Assembly: GCA_002427525.1 (NCBI GenBank)
Contig: DIRP01000012.1
Coordinates: 1 to 50,207, forward strand
DNA length: 50,207 bases
From: Bacteroidales bacterium UBA5433
Lineage (GTDB): Bacteria; Bacteroidota; Bacteroidia; Bacteroidales; UBA932
Reading direction: 5' to 3'
Part shown: positions 7,494 through 17,088 of the stretch, piece by piece
How the letters are laid out: every line of letters begins with the position of its first letter
Position numbering within the stretch: position 1 is the stretch's first letter
The notes under the pieces: generated by a model
Database searches by the model: none
What the model saw: only the letters and a program-made list of their open reading frames with translations
Told to the model about the DNA's origin: nothing
Position numbers and translations under genes: made by a program

Positions 7494-8461
7494 ACGATTC
7501 CTTCTCTGATTATATCATGAATATGTACCATTCCGGCATAATGTCCTTTTTTAAGAACAACAAGCTGGGTAATTTTGTATGATTGCATGAGTTTGTAGGC
7601 TTGCAGTGCCAGCTGGTCATGTAGTATGGTTTTGGGCGATGATGTCATAATATCTGCGGCACACAATTCATACGGCCTGCTGCTTTTCTCCAGCATCCTA
7701 CGGACATCTCCGTCTGTAATAATCCCACACAGGTTGTCTTTTTCATCGAGTACGGCTGTTGCACCCAGCCGGTTTTTTGAAATACAAAGGATGGTATCCT
7801 TTACTCCCTGCTCGGGGCGGACTACCGGACGAAGATCCGGATCCATTATGTCAGACACCCTGACGTACAGTTTTTTACCAAGGTTGCCTCCCGGATGAAT
7901 CCGTGCAAAATCTGCAGAGGTAAATCCGCGCAGTTGTAACAGACATACGGCTAAAGCGTCTCCCAAAACCATTTGTGCCGTAGTACTGGATGTTGGAGCC
8001 AGGTTGTTGGGACATGCTTCGCCGGGAACTACGGTCAGCAGCATGTGGTCTGCAGATCTGGCGAGCCAGGAATTTTCATTCCCTACCATAGCAATCAGAA
8101 CGTTTCCCATACTTCGGATCAAAGGCACAAGAACTTTGATTTCTGCTGTTTCCCCACTTTTGGACAGGCATAGTACCGTATCTTCCGGCTGGATCATGCC
8201 CAAATCTCCGTGCAGGGCATCTGCTGCATGCATAAAAATAGAGGGCGTTCCGGTAGAGTTGAATGTGGCTGTCATCTTCTGTCCAATGAGGGCACTTTTC
8301 CCAATGCCCGTCACTACCAGGCGGCCTTTGGAAGCGTGGAGAATTTCGACAACTTCCACGAAAGATTTGTTTATGGACTGGCGCAAAGCATTGAGAGCAT
8401 GTTGTTCTTTTTCAATAACTTCAAGCGCGGTTTTTTGTATGTCCGTTAAAGGAGTGTTCAT
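7490..8461 (-). CDS. kdsD: Arabinose-5-phosphate isomerase (KpsF/GutQ family)
   Basis: 323 residues from the ATG at 8461; longer upstream readings would run into recQ on the other strand and have no family similarity. An N-terminal SIS domain (about 35-170) carries TGIGKSALIGQKM and FMHAADALHGDLG, and two CBS domains (about 200-320) follow. The enzyme interconverts ribulose-5-phosphate and arabinose-5-phosphate, the precursor of Kdo in lipid A core. It is divergent from recQ, with two -7 boxes in the 55-base gap, and overlaps the ureohydrolase gene by 4 bases. Confidence 0.93.
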   Translation of the reverse strand: MNTPLTDIQKTALEVIEKEQHALNALRQSINKSFVEVVEILHASKGRLVVTGIGKSALIGQKMTATFNSTGTPSIFMHAADALHGDLGMIQPEDTVLCLSKSGETAEIKVLVPLIRSMGNVLIAMVGNENSWLARSADHMLLTVVPGEACPNNLAPTSSTTAQMVLGDALAVCLLQLRGFTSADFARIHPGGNLGKKLYVRVSDIMDPDLRPVVRPEQGVKDTILCISKNRLGATAVLDEKDNLCGIITDGDVRRMLEKSSRPYELCAADIMTSSPKTILHDQLALQAYKLMQSYKITQLVVLKKGHYAGMVHIHDIIREGIV

Positions 8462-8480
8462 TATATTTTGAAAGAACAAA

Positions 8481-8489
8481 ACAAACGTA
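8481..8489 (-). promoter_or_regulatory. Proximal -7 box for kdsD
   Basis: TACGTTTGT on the minus strand fits TAnnTTTG and would give a leader of about 13 bases. It is one of two such boxes in the kdsD-recQ gap. Confidence 0.5.
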
Positions 8490-8500
8490 TAACTTAGTAG

Positions 8501-8509
8501 ACAAAGGTA
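8501..8509 (-). promoter_or_regulatory. Distal -7 box for kdsD
   Basis: TACCTTTGT on the minus strand, exact TAnnTTTG, with a predicted leader of about 33 bases. No equally good plus-strand box for recQ is present in the same gap. Confidence 0.5.
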
Positions 8510-8516
8510 ATAAAAT

Positions 8517-10694
8517 ATGTATACTTCATCCGATTTGCATCTTCGACTGAAAAAGCATTTTGGATTTGATTCGTTTAAAGGACAGCAAGAAGATATCATT
8601 ATCCACTTGATGGCTGGGAACGATGCTTTTGTGCTTATGCCAACAGGAGGTGGCAAATCTCTTTGTTACCAGTTGCCTGCCCTGCTTATGCCGGGAACAG
8701 CCATTGTAATATCTCCGCTGATAGCTTTGATGAAAAACCAGGTAGATGCAATCCGGGGTTTTACCGACGACAATTACGGAGTAGCTCATTTTTTGAATTC
8801 TTCTCTTACAAAACTGCAACTGGAAGAAGTAAAAGATGCCCTTTTGTCCGGTAAAACAAAACTGCTGTATGTAGCTCCGGAATCGCTTACAAAAGCGGAA
8901 AATGTGCAGTTGCTTAAAAAACTGAACATTTCTTTTTATGCCATTGACGAAGCGCATTGCATTTCTGAATGGGGACATGATTTCAGACCGGAATACCGAC
9001 GCATACGTGAGCAAATTACAAAAATTGGCAAAGCCCCTGTTATTGCCCTTACAGCTACTGCCACACCCAAGGTGCAGCAAGATATTCGGAAGAACCTGGA
9101 AATGACAAATGAAAGGGTGTTTAAGACATCTTTTAACAGAGAAAACCTGTATTATGAGGTCCGGCCAAAAGTAAATGTTAACCGGGAGCTGGTGAAGTTC
9201 ATTAAGCAAAACGAGGGGAAGAGCGGTATCGTATATTGCCTTAGTCGTAAGAAAGTAGAAGAGGTATCCTCTTTTTTGCAGGTAAACGATATCCGTGCGC
9301 TGCCATACCATGCAGGTATGGATGCAGCCACACGTACAAAAAACCAGGATCTTTTCCTTATGGAAGATGCAGAAGTGATTGTTGCAACCATTGCTTTTGG
9401 TATGGGTATTGACAAACCGGATGTAAGGTATGTGATTCACTACGATATACCTAAATCCCTGGAAGGGTATTATCAGGAAACGGGAAGGGCTGGACGTGAT
9501 GGCGGAGAGGGACAGTGTATAGCCTTTTACAGTTACAAGGACATTCAGAAACTGGAAAAATTTAAACAGGGAAAACCTGTGGCAGAACAAGAAATAAGCA
9601 AATTGTTGCTTATGGAAACAGTTGCTTATGCAGAAACAAACGTATGCAGGCGCAAGGTCCTGCTAAATTATTTTGGAGAAGACTACAAACAGGAAAACTG
9701 CCACAATTGTGATAATTGCCTGCACCCCAAGAAACAATTTGACGGACAGGAAGAAATGTGCCTTGTCCTGGAAACCGTCCTGAAGTTGTTGGAGCAGTTC
9801 AATCCGGAACACATAGCCTCTGTTATAGCCGGGGAGTCAAACGCCATGATCAAGTCTTACAACCACCACAAACAGGATGTATTTGGTATGGGAAAGGACA
9901 AATCTGTCTCTTTCTGGAACGCCGTAGTTAGGCAGGGGATTTTGCTTTCTTTTCTGAAAAAGGACATTGAACAGTACGGAGTATTGTCTGTAACGCAAAA
10001 AGGCAAAGAATTTTTGAAGAATCCGGAGCGGTTGATGTTATATGAAGAAAGAGAAATTGAGGAAGAGTCAGATACAGCATCCCGTGGGGCCGGAGGCGGA
10101 GGAGATGAGGTTTTGCTGGCTATGTTGAAAGACCTGAGGAAATCCATGGCGCATAAAAAGAACCTGGCTCCGTATGTAATTTTTCAGGACGTAAGTTTGG
10201 ATGATATGACTATTATCTATCCCTTGACTGAAGATGAATTGACAAATTGTCAGGGAGTAGGTACGGGAAAAGCAAAAAAATTTGGGAAGCCTTTTCTGGA
10301 ACTGATAGGGAGGTACGTAGAAGAGAACGAAATAATACGGCCGGAGGATATAGTGGTCAAATCTACTCCCAAAAAATCTGCCAACAAACTTTTTATCATC
10401 CACAGTGTTGACAGAGAGCTTGATTTTGATGTTATTGCAGAGGCAACAGGCATGTCTATGGATGAATTGCTGGGAGAAGTGGAAGCCATTGTCAATTCAG
10501 GAACAAAACTGAATATCAATTATTACTTGCGGCAAAAGGTTGACGAAGACAAAACGGAAGAAATTTTTGATTATTTTCGTTATGAAGCAACTTCCGATTC
10601 TGTTGAAGAAGCCCAGCAGGAATTGGGATTGGATTATACAGAAGAGGAAATCCGTCTGGTTAGGATCAAGTTTTTAGTTGAGGTTGCCAACTGA
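8517..10694 (+). CDS. recQ: ATP-dependent DNA helicase RecQ
   Basis: 725 residues, the longer form usual in Bacteroidota. Motif 0 (FGFDSFKGQQEDII), Walker A TGGGKS (43-48), DEAH box (144-147) with the aromatic-rich loop GHDFRPEYRRI, and motif VI ETGRAGRDG are all present. The zinc-binding RQC part has the cysteines of VCRRKVLL and ENCHNCDNC. An HRDC-like helical segment follows (about 530-610), then a helical C-terminal extension (about 620-725). It unwinds DNA 3' to 5' during recombinational repair. Confidence 0.97.
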   Translation: MYTSSDLHLRLKKHFGFDSFKGQQEDIIIHLMAGNDAFVLMPTGGGKSLCYQLPALLMPGTAIVISPLIALMKNQVDAIRGFTDDNYGVAHFLNSSLTKLQLEEVKDALLSGKTKLLYVAPESLTKAENVQLLKKLNISFYAIDEAHCISEWGHDFRPEYRRIREQITKIGKAPVIALTATATPKVQQDIRKNLEMTNERVFKTSFNRENLYYEVRPKVNVNRELVKFIKQNEGKSGIVYCLSRKKVEEVSSFLQVNDIRALPYHAGMDAATRTKNQDLFLMEDAEVIVATIAFGMGIDKPDVRYVIHYDIPKSLEGYYQETGRAGRDGGEGQCIAFYSYKDIQKLEKFKQGKPVAEQEISKLLLMETVAYAETNVCRRKVLLNYFGEDYKQENCHNCDNCLHPKKQFDGQEEMCLVLETVLKLLEQFNPEHIASVIAGESNAMIKSYNHHKQDVFGMGKDKSVSFWNAVVRQGILLSFLKKDIEQYGVLSVTQKGKEFLKNPERLMLYEEREIEEESDTASRGAGGGGDEVLLAMLKDLRKSMAHKKNLAPYVIFQDVSLDDMTIIYPLTEDELTNCQGVGTGKAKKFGKPFLELIGRYVEENEIIRPEDIVVKSTPKKSANKLFIIHSVDRELDFDVIAEATGMSMDELLGEVEAIVNSGTKLNINYYLRQKVDEDKTEEIFDYFRYEATSDSVEEAQQELGLDYTEEEIRLVRIKFLVEVAN

Positions 10695-10699
10695 AGTTT

Positions 10700-10708
10700 T
10701 ATCTTTGT
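10700..10708 (+). promoter_or_regulatory. -7 box immediately before the 756-residue gene
   Basis: TATCTTTGT matches TAnnTTTG and its final G lies only 6 bases before the ATG at 10714, so transcription would begin at or next to the start codon. It sits just after the recQ stop codon. Confidence 0.5.
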
Positions 10709-10713
10709 CTTTT

Positions 10714-12984
10714 ATGCGAAAACGTACAGTCATATTTCTTGTACTCTTGTCTGTATTGATGGTCGGTGCGGCAGTATATGGTTTTATGGTGTTGTTCCGC
10801 AACCCGTCAAACCCGGCTGTAAGCAACAATACGTATGCTGCCGTCCCTATGGATGCCGCTTTGGTACAGCATTTTAGCAAGCTGGAAACGTTAACTGAGG
10901 AGGTTATGGTGTCCGGTGGCTACTTTCAGGGTATTTTTAATTCGGGGAAGAAGCTGCACCGTTTCTGGAACCAGCTGGGTGTTTTTTCCCGCTCTTCTTG
11001 CCCTGTTATGGAAAAGGCCGAGGCGCTTTGTTCCCTGCATCCTTCTGCAAAAAATACGTTGGACGTGCTTTTTTGCTTGTCTGTGGCAGATGTTGCAGAT
11101 AAAGAATGGTGGAAGGAGTTTCTGAACATCTTTGGTGAAAATTACAAAACACGTTCGTACGACGGGCAGGTTATTTATAGTTTGTACGGGACAGAGGAAG
11201 AAGACGCGCTCTATGTGTCACAGGCAGGCAGTTTGTTGGTGGCTTCCCCTTCCCTTGTGGTATTGGAATCCTCCCTGCGCCATCTGAACAATGCCAGTTC
11301 CATTATGGACAATGCAAGTTTTTCTCGTTTGGTAGAACAAACTCCCGTTTCAAAACCCACGCGGATTTTTATTCCCCATGACCGCATTCCTGCTCTATTT
11401 GCTGCTTATCTGGGGGTTCCTATGCAAAAATATGCTGCCTTTCTTAAAACAACCGGGCATTGGACAGTTTTGGACGGATTTATTAATCAAAACGAAATCC
11501 AGGCAGACGGATATACGCTGGTACACCCCGGGCAGGAACATTTCTTTTCTGCTCTAATGGGACAACAACCTCAAAAATGGATGGTGCAGGATATCCTTCC
11601 GGCCAATACGCTGGCGGGACTTTCTTTGGGAATATCAGATCTTGAAAACTATCTGGAACAAGCTGCTTTATACAGGGAGTTGCAAAAAAACCACAGAAAA
11701 AAACCGGGAAAAGAAAAAACAGATTGGTTTAATCTTTTGTATCCTACAGAGGTGTCCCTTGCTTGTGTGCCTTTCAGAGGAGATTACCACTGGATTTCTG
11801 TAATCCATTCCAGGTACATTCAACAGGCAAAAATTCAGTTTGCCTTGTTGAATAAACAGGAAGAAGGCAAGGTTATGAAAAACCCGGTACCGGATCTCTT
11901 GCCCGAAATTTTTGGTTCTATATTTAGCCTGAGTCCTGCCACGCATTATTATTACCAGGGCCCCTTTATACTTATGGGTGATGCAGCTGTTCTTAACGAA
12001 TTGATTCGACGAAATCGTACAGGTGATACCCATACCCTGTCAGCAGCTATTTCGCAGACTAAAGCTTTTAAGGGAGTAATGAACACATCCGGAGTAACGC
12101 TGTTCCTGCAACTTTCTGCCGGTCCCGATCCGGTGTTACCGCTTGTGGATAAAAGGTATATAAATCACCTTGATTTTAGTAGAAAATTCAATGCCCAGTA
12201 TGCTTTTCTTCAATTTTCTTCCTTGGAAGACAGGATGTATGCGCACCTGTCTGTTTACGGAGATTCTCTGGAAGTTTCCCCGCTCGTTCCGCGACGTCGT
12301 GAAATACGGTTGCGCTCCGGTCCGGGGCAGGACACTCTGGCACGTGAAAAACCACCCTATAAAGTAACGAACCATTTTACGGGAAAGAGCAACGAATTGT
12401 TTCAGTCACCCTGGCCCGAGTGCAGGCTTATACTCAGAGATCATTCCGGTAAGGTGTTGTGGGAAAAAACCATGGAAGGTCTTGTTCAGGATAGGGTTGT
12501 GCAGATTGATTTTTTAAAGAACAACAAGTTGCAAATGTTGTTTGCCATTGGAAACAGGCTGTATTTGATTGACCGCCTGGGACGCAATGTGTCTCCGTAT
12601 CCCAAAGCATTTACAACAAGTATTCTGTATGGTCCCTATGTTTTTGATCCGGAAGGCAATAAGAATTATCGGATTTTGCTGGTACATCAGGACAATAAAC
12701 TGAGTTGTTACGATAAATACGGTACATTGGCAGACGGTTGGGATGACGTGTTGCTTCCCGGATACCTGACCGGAGAACCTCGCTACATTTCAGAAGAGGG
12801 TACTGGATACTGGGTACTCTATACTGACAGCAGGACGCTGATCCTTTCTGCCACAGGACAGGTTTGTGCTGTATCTTTACAGCCGGATTGCCTTGATCCG
12901 CGTAAAGAAGTGAAATTGTTAGGGCCGTTTGAACTGTACGGCACAACTATTGAAGGTAAGTCCATTACATTAATGTTGCAATAA
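10714..12984 (+). CDS. Membrane-anchored protein of unknown function, propeller-like C-terminus
   Basis: 756 residues from the ATG at 10714; an earlier in-frame start would overlap recQ and place charged residues before the anchor. One N-terminal membrane segment (about 5-27) follows a basic MRKR start, so the bulk should face the periplasm. Residues about 40-500 show repeated segments recalling DUF3352-type proteins. From about 570 on there are short strand-rich repeats with GKVLWEKTMEG, NRLYLIDRLGR, NKLSCYDKYGT and RTLILSATGQ, like blades of a PQQ-type beta-propeller. No catalytic motif is seen. It sits 1 base before a DUF4834 gene and upstream of an ABC exporter, suggesting an envelope role. 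Confidence 0.8.
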   Translation: MRKRTVIFLVLLSVLMVGAAVYGFMVLFRNPSNPAVSNNTYAAVPMDAALVQHFSKLETLTEEVMVSGGYFQGIFNSGKKLHRFWNQLGVFSRSSCPVMEKAEALCSLHPSAKNTLDVLFCLSVADVADKEWWKEFLNIFGENYKTRSYDGQVIYSLYGTEEEDALYVSQAGSLLVASPSLVVLESSLRHLNNASSIMDNASFSRLVEQTPVSKPTRIFIPHDRIPALFAAYLGVPMQKYAAFLKTTGHWTVLDGFINQNEIQADGYTLVHPGQEHFFSALMGQQPQKWMVQDILPANTLAGLSLGISDLENYLEQAALYRELQKNHRKKPGKEKTDWFNLLYPTEVSLACVPFRGDYHWISVIHSRYIQQAKIQFALLNKQEEGKVMKNPVPDLLPEIFGSIFSLSPATHYYYQGPFILMGDAAVLNELIRRNRTGDTHTLSAAISQTKAFKGVMNTSGVTLFLQLSAGPDPVLPLVDKRYINHLDFSRKFNAQYAFLQFSSLEDRMYAHLSVYGDSLEVSPLVPRRREIRLRSGPGQDTLAREKPPYKVTNHFTGKSNELFQSPWPECRLILRDHSGKVLWEKTMEGLVQDRVVQIDFLKNNKLQMLFAIGNRLYLIDRLGRNVSPYPKAFTTSILYGPYVFDPEGNKNYRILLVHQDNKLSCYDKYGTLADGWDDVLLPGYLTGEPRYISEEGTGYWVLYTDSRTLILSATGQVCAVSLQPDCLDPRKEVKLLGPFELYGTTIEGKSITLMLQ

Positions 12985-12985
12985 A

Positions 12986-13186
12986 ATGAATATTCTGGTT
13001 ATACTTTTTGCTATTCTTGTTGTTTATTTTTTTATGCGCGGGGTGCCTATGCTTATGTCCATGAAGGTTAAAAAAATGTACAGAAAGCAAACTCCGTCAG
13101 AGAAGGCAACAAAAAACCAATCCCGGGAAAAGATCATTGGCAAACAGGCAGGAGAATATGTAGATTTTGAAGAAATAGAAGATTAA
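12986..13186 (+). CDS. Small membrane protein, DUF4834 family
   Basis: 66 residues. A single N-terminal membrane segment (about 2-24) is followed by a basic stretch (KVKKMYRKQ) and an acidic end (DFEEIED), the layout of the short Bacteroidota DUF4834 family. It starts 1 base after the preceding gene ends, and its last base is the first base of the ABC exporter ATG, so the three are translationally coupled. Function is unknown; it may be an accessory subunit of its neighbours. Confidence 0.75.
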   Translation: MNILVILFAILVVYFFMRGVPMLMSMKVKKMYRKQTPSEKATKNQSREKIIGKQAGEYVDFEEIED

Positions 13187-15045
13187 TGAAATCTTTCCTG
13201 CGCATAATGGCCTATGGTAAACCTTATGGTAAATACTGGCCGGGCTACCTGTTAATTTCCGTATTAGGTGTCTTGTTTGGCATTGCCAATTATGCGTTGA
13301 TTGCTCCTTTACTTACCGTTTTGTTCCAGCCGGACACATTGGATGCTGTTCCGGTGTATCCGGAACAGGGGTTTTCTTTTGCACGTATTTTGGATATGTT
13401 CCGTTACTATCTGGTACGTATTAAGGTAGATGAGGGGGTAATGATGGCTCTGGTTTATGTGGCTGTATGTCTTATAACAGCTTCTTTGTTGTCCAACCTT
13501 ATGCAGTATGCGTCACAAAGAATTCTGGTGACTGTACGTACCAATCTTATGAAGAACCTGCGGGACCATTTGTTTCATGAAATCACACGCAAACCTTTAG
13601 GATTCTTCCACAGGTGCCGGAAGGGCGATATTTTATCTGTTGTATCCAATGATGTAAACGAAGTACAACACTCGGTTGCCAGTTCGTTTCACATTATTTT
13701 CAGAGATCCTCTTTTGGTAGTGGGCTTTTTAATAGTCCTGTTTTATATGAGTCCGCGGCTTACCTTGGTTGCGTTGGTTACCTTGCCGGTTTCTGTTCTG
13801 CTGATTGGTCGGATAACCAGGGCTTTACGTTCCGGAGCACAGATTTCCCAGGGGCTTTTGGGCAGGCTGTTAAGTCATTTTGAAGAAGCCGTTTCCGGAA
13901 CCCGTATCATACAAGCTTTTGATGCCCGGACTTATGTTGGAGATCGTTTTCAGCAGGCAAATGAGCAGCACCGTAAAGAGGTAAGAAAGTTGTACAACCG
14001 GCAAGAGCTTGCCTCGCCCCTGAGTGAATTTTTGGGAGTAGCCATTGCAGCGTGTATTCTTTTTTATGGAGGCTGGCTCCAGCTTAACGGAGAGTTGGGT
14101 ATGGACTGGCCTGTTTTTATTGTTTATATTGGCTTCTATTGGCGTGTACTGGAGCCGTCCAAATCAATAACCAAGGCATATGCCAGCATACGGAAAGGGA
14201 TGGTTTCTGCGGAGCGGATTTTTAACATCCTGGATGCTCCGGAAGTAATAGAAGAAGACCCTGCGGCTTTGCCTTTGGTTGCTTTTACAGAAGGTATTGA
14301 ATATAGGAATGTAAGTTTCAAATACAATGAAGAGGGGCCGTATGTGTTGAAAGATATTAATTTAAAGATTCCTAAAGGGAAGGTAATTGCCTTGGCCGGT
14401 CCTTCGGGTGCAGGTAAGACCACGTTGGCAGATTTATTGCCTCGGTTCTACGATGTGGAACAAGGGGAGATTCTGTTGGATGGTGTAAATATAAAACAAT
14501 ACAAAAAGAAAGATCTGGTCAGCCGGATGGGGATTGTCACCCAAGAGGCAATCCTGTTTAACGATACTGTGGCAAATAATATTACCTTTGGGTTGAAAGA
14601 TGTGCCGCATGCAGAGATTGAACAGGCTGCCAAAGTAGCTAATGCCCACGATTTTATTATGGAGCTGGAGAATGGTTACGACACAGGTATTGGTGACAGG
14701 GGGGAAAGACTTTCGGGGGGGCAAAGGCAAAGACTGGCGATTGCCCGGGCAGTCTTACGCAATCCGTCTATTCTGATTCTTGACGAAGCTACCAGCGCTC
14801 TTGATATGGAAAGTGAAAAAATGGTACAGGAAGCATTGGCAAGACTCATGAAAGACAGAACAACGGTTGTGATTGCGCACAGGCTCTCAACCATCAGAAA
14901 TGCAGATGAGATTGTGGTGCTTAACAGGGGGCGGATTGTGGAACGGGGCACGCACTCCCGGCTGATGGCAACCGGAGGTATGTATTGTCATTTAATAAAT
15001 AACAATTATGAATCAGGAAATGTTGAACAGGAAATCCCTGAATGA
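13186..15045 (+). CDS. ABC exporter, fused permease and ATPase (MsbA/MdlB type)
   Basis: 619 residues. The N-terminal half has about six membrane helices (residues 20 to about 320). The nucleotide-binding half has Walker A GPSGAGKT (about 405-412), signature LSGGQRQR (about 508), Walker B ILILDEATS and the H-loop IAHRLST. This is a type IV exporter half-transporter, active as a homodimer, perhaps a lipid A or lipid flippase given the envelope-linked neighbours, but the substrate cannot be read from sequence. It overlaps the downstream acyl-CoA ligase by 38 bases. Confidence 0.93.
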   Translation: MKSFLRIMAYGKPYGKYWPGYLLISVLGVLFGIANYALIAPLLTVLFQPDTLDAVPVYPEQGFSFARILDMFRYYLVRIKVDEGVMMALVYVAVCLITASLLSNLMQYASQRILVTVRTNLMKNLRDHLFHEITRKPLGFFHRCRKGDILSVVSNDVNEVQHSVASSFHIIFRDPLLVVGFLIVLFYMSPRLTLVALVTLPVSVLLIGRITRALRSGAQISQGLLGRLLSHFEEAVSGTRIIQAFDARTYVGDRFQQANEQHRKEVRKLYNRQELASPLSEFLGVAIAACILFYGGWLQLNGELGMDWPVFIVYIGFYWRVLEPSKSITKAYASIRKGMVSAERIFNILDAPEVIEEDPAALPLVAFTEGIEYRNVSFKYNEEGPYVLKDINLKIPKGKVIALAGPSGAGKTTLADLLPRFYDVEQGEILLDGVNIKQYKKKDLVSRMGIVTQEAILFNDTVANNITFGLKDVPHAEIEQAAKVANAHDFIMELENGYDTGIGDRGERLSGGQRQRLAIARAVLRNPSILILDEATSALDMESEKMVQEALARLMKDRTTVVIAHRLSTIRNADEIVVLNRGRIVERGTHSRLMATGGMYCHLINNNYESGNVEQEIPE

Positions 15046-16678
15046 ATTTTTTGAAGCAAGTTTTAAAAAATACTGGGACTTCAAAGCCCTGACAGATTTT
15101 AAAGGGGATACGTTTTATTACAGGGATGTGGCTGTTCGCATTCGTTTAATTCATTTAGGATTTGAACAATGCGGTTTAAAGCAGGGAGATAAAGTAGCTT
15201 TATGCGGCAGAAACCAGGCCAACTGGGCTATTGCCTTTCTGGCATGTATCACATACGGTGCTGTAGTAGTACCTATATTGCATGAATTCAAACCGGGGAA
15301 CATCCAGCATTTGGTGAACCATTCCGATTCACGTATTTTCTTTGTGGGCGAACAGGTTTGGGAAAGTCTGAATGAAGCCGAGATGCCCAACCTGGAAGCC
15401 ATTGTGGGTCTGAATGATTTTGATATCCTTTACGCACCGGATCAAGAAATCATCAACATCCGCAATGGTCTTGATGCAGCCTTTGAAGGCATGTATAAAG
15501 ACGGAATGAAGCCGGATGATATCAGTTATTACAAGGACCAACCGGACGAGCTGGCTCTGATAAATTACACAAGCGGCACAACCGGTTTTTCCAAAGGGGT
15601 GATGCTGCCTTACCGCTCTCTGTTGTCCAATATTCTCTTTGGCTGGGAGGTAATGCCTCAGGTAAGCAACGGAGCCAAGGTAGTATCTATGCTTCCTTCT
15701 GCTCATATGTACGGACTAATGTTTGAATTGCTTTATGAGATGACCAGTGGATCTCATGTGCATTTTCTTACACGTATGCCATCGCCCAAGGTAATTGCAG
15801 AAGCTTTTCAGGACATTAAGCCTAAGGTAATTATTGCCGTGCCCATGATCATTGAAAAGATTTACAAGCAAAAATTGCTTCCGCTTCTCAAGCGTCCCTC
15901 TGTTAAAATGATGTTGCGTATGCCTTTTATTGACCAGAAAATCAAAAAGCGTATTCACGACGAACTGGTACAGGCCTTTGGAGGAGAATTCCTGGAGATT
16001 ATTGTTGGAGGTGCACCCCTGAACCATGAAGTAGAGCCGTTTCTTAAGAAGATACGCCTTGCTTTTACTGTAGGATACGGACTTACCGAATGCGGACCTA
16101 TTGTTTCTTATTCGCCCTGGAACGAAAGGCCTCTTTTTTCCTGCGGAAAAGCAGCTCCGCGTATGCAAATCCGTATCGATTCTTCCGATCCGGTAAATAT
16201 TCCCGGTGATATCCAGCTGAAAGGAGATAACGTTATGTTGGGTTATTACAAAAATCCGGAAGCCACAAGGCAAACTTTTACGGAAGACGGGTGGATGAAA
16301 ACAGGAGATTTGGGAACCATTGATAAAGACGGGTATCTGTTTATTAAAGGGCGTTCCAAAACCATGATTCTGGGACCTAACGGACAAAATATTTATCCGG
16401 AAGAAATTGAAAGTTCTATAAACAACATGTCTTATGTAAATGAGAGCTTGGTGATTATGGAAGATGGAAAACTGGTGGCACTTGTTTACCCGGACTTTGA
16501 AAAAGCAGCTGCTGACGGATTACCGGATTCGGCCATGGTGACAACTATGGAATCTTTACGTGATCAGATTAACCTGGAATTGCCCAAATATTGTCAAATT
16601 GCCAGAGTTAGAATTGTCCCGGAAGAATTTGAAAAAACCCCTAAAAGAAGTATTAAGCGTTTTCTGTACAATGGATAA
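15008..16678 (+). CDS. AMP-forming long-chain acyl-CoA synthetase family protein
   Basis: 556 residues. The ANL-superfamily motifs are intact: the phosphate loop YTSGTTGFSKG (about 192), YGLTECGP, GWMKTGDLG and the C-terminal lysine region PKRSIKRF. The enzyme adenylates a carboxylic acid, probably a fatty acid, and transfers it to CoA or another thiol. The start overlaps the ABC exporter by 38 bases; a second ATG 12 bases later (15020) is equally possible. Coupling to an exporter suggests lipid activation or recycling, which is inference. Confidence 0.92.
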   Translation: MNQEMLNRKSLNEFFEASFKKYWDFKALTDFKGDTFYYRDVAVRIRLIHLGFEQCGLKQGDKVALCGRNQANWAIAFLACITYGAVVVPILHEFKPGNIQHLVNHSDSRIFFVGEQVWESLNEAEMPNLEAIVGLNDFDILYAPDQEIINIRNGLDAAFEGMYKDGMKPDDISYYKDQPDELALINYTSGTTGFSKGVMLPYRSLLSNILFGWEVMPQVSNGAKVVSMLPSAHMYGLMFELLYEMTSGSHVHFLTRMPSPKVIAEAFQDIKPKVIIAVPMIIEKIYKQKLLPLLKRPSVKMMLRMPFIDQKIKKRIHDELVQAFGGEFLEIIVGGAPLNHEVEPFLKKIRLAFTVGYGLTECGPIVSYSPWNERPLFSCGKAAPRMQIRIDSSDPVNIPGDIQLKGDNVMLGYYKNPEATRQTFTEDGWMKTGDLGTIDKDGYLFIKGRSKTMILGPNGQNIYPEEIESSINNMSYVNESLVIMEDGKLVALVYPDFEKAAADGLPDSAMVTTMESLRDQINLELPKYCQIARVRIVPEEFEKTPKRSIKRFLYNG

Positions 16679-17081
16679 GCAGACCCAATTTGACCTCCAT
16701 TATCTGGAGATGGCCCGCATATGGGCTCAAAATTCATATTGCGAAAGAAGAAAAGTAGGCGCCTTGATGGTCAAGAACAGGATGATTATTTCTGATGGAT
16801 ATAACGGTACTCCGCGTGGTTTTGAGAATGTTTGTGAAGATGAAGATGGGGGTACAAAGCCGTATGTATTGCATGCAGAAGCAAATGCCATTACCAAGGT
16901 AGCCCGGAGCAACAACAGCAGTGAAGGGGCTACTATTTATATAACAGCGTCTCCTTGTATTGAATGTGCCAAATTGATTATTCAGGCTGGGATTGTACGC
17001 GTGGTATATAGCGATAATTACAGGTCGCAGGATGGCATTGAGTTGTTAAAAAGAGCAGGTATTCAGGTAGATAAATACTAA
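16671..17081 (+). CDS. dCMP deaminase family protein
   Basis: 136 residues from the ATG at 16671, which overlaps the end of the ligase gene by 8 bases. The cytidine/deoxycytidylate deaminase zinc signature is present: HAEANA (histidine ligand plus catalytic glutamate) and SPCIECAK (two cysteine ligands). The N-terminus MDKQTQFDLHYLEMARIWAQNS and CERRKVGALMV are typical of ComEB/dCMP deaminase, which turns dCMP into dUMP for thymidylate synthesis. An upstream in-frame ATG at 16560 lies deep in the ligase gene and is rejected. Confidence 0.94.
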   Translation: MDKQTQFDLHYLEMARIWAQNSYCERRKVGALMVKNRMIISDGYNGTPRGFENVCEDEDGGTKPYVLHAEANAITKVARSNNSSEGATIYITASPCIECAKLIIQAGIVRVVYSDNYRSQDGIELLKRAGIQVDKY

Positions 17082-17088
17082 ACAAATT

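Noticed and set aside
8526..9590. 354-codon open frame antisense to recQ
   Set aside because: It lies wholly within recQ, gives a cysteine- and phenylalanine-rich composition without any family motif, and has no start context; a shadow frame.
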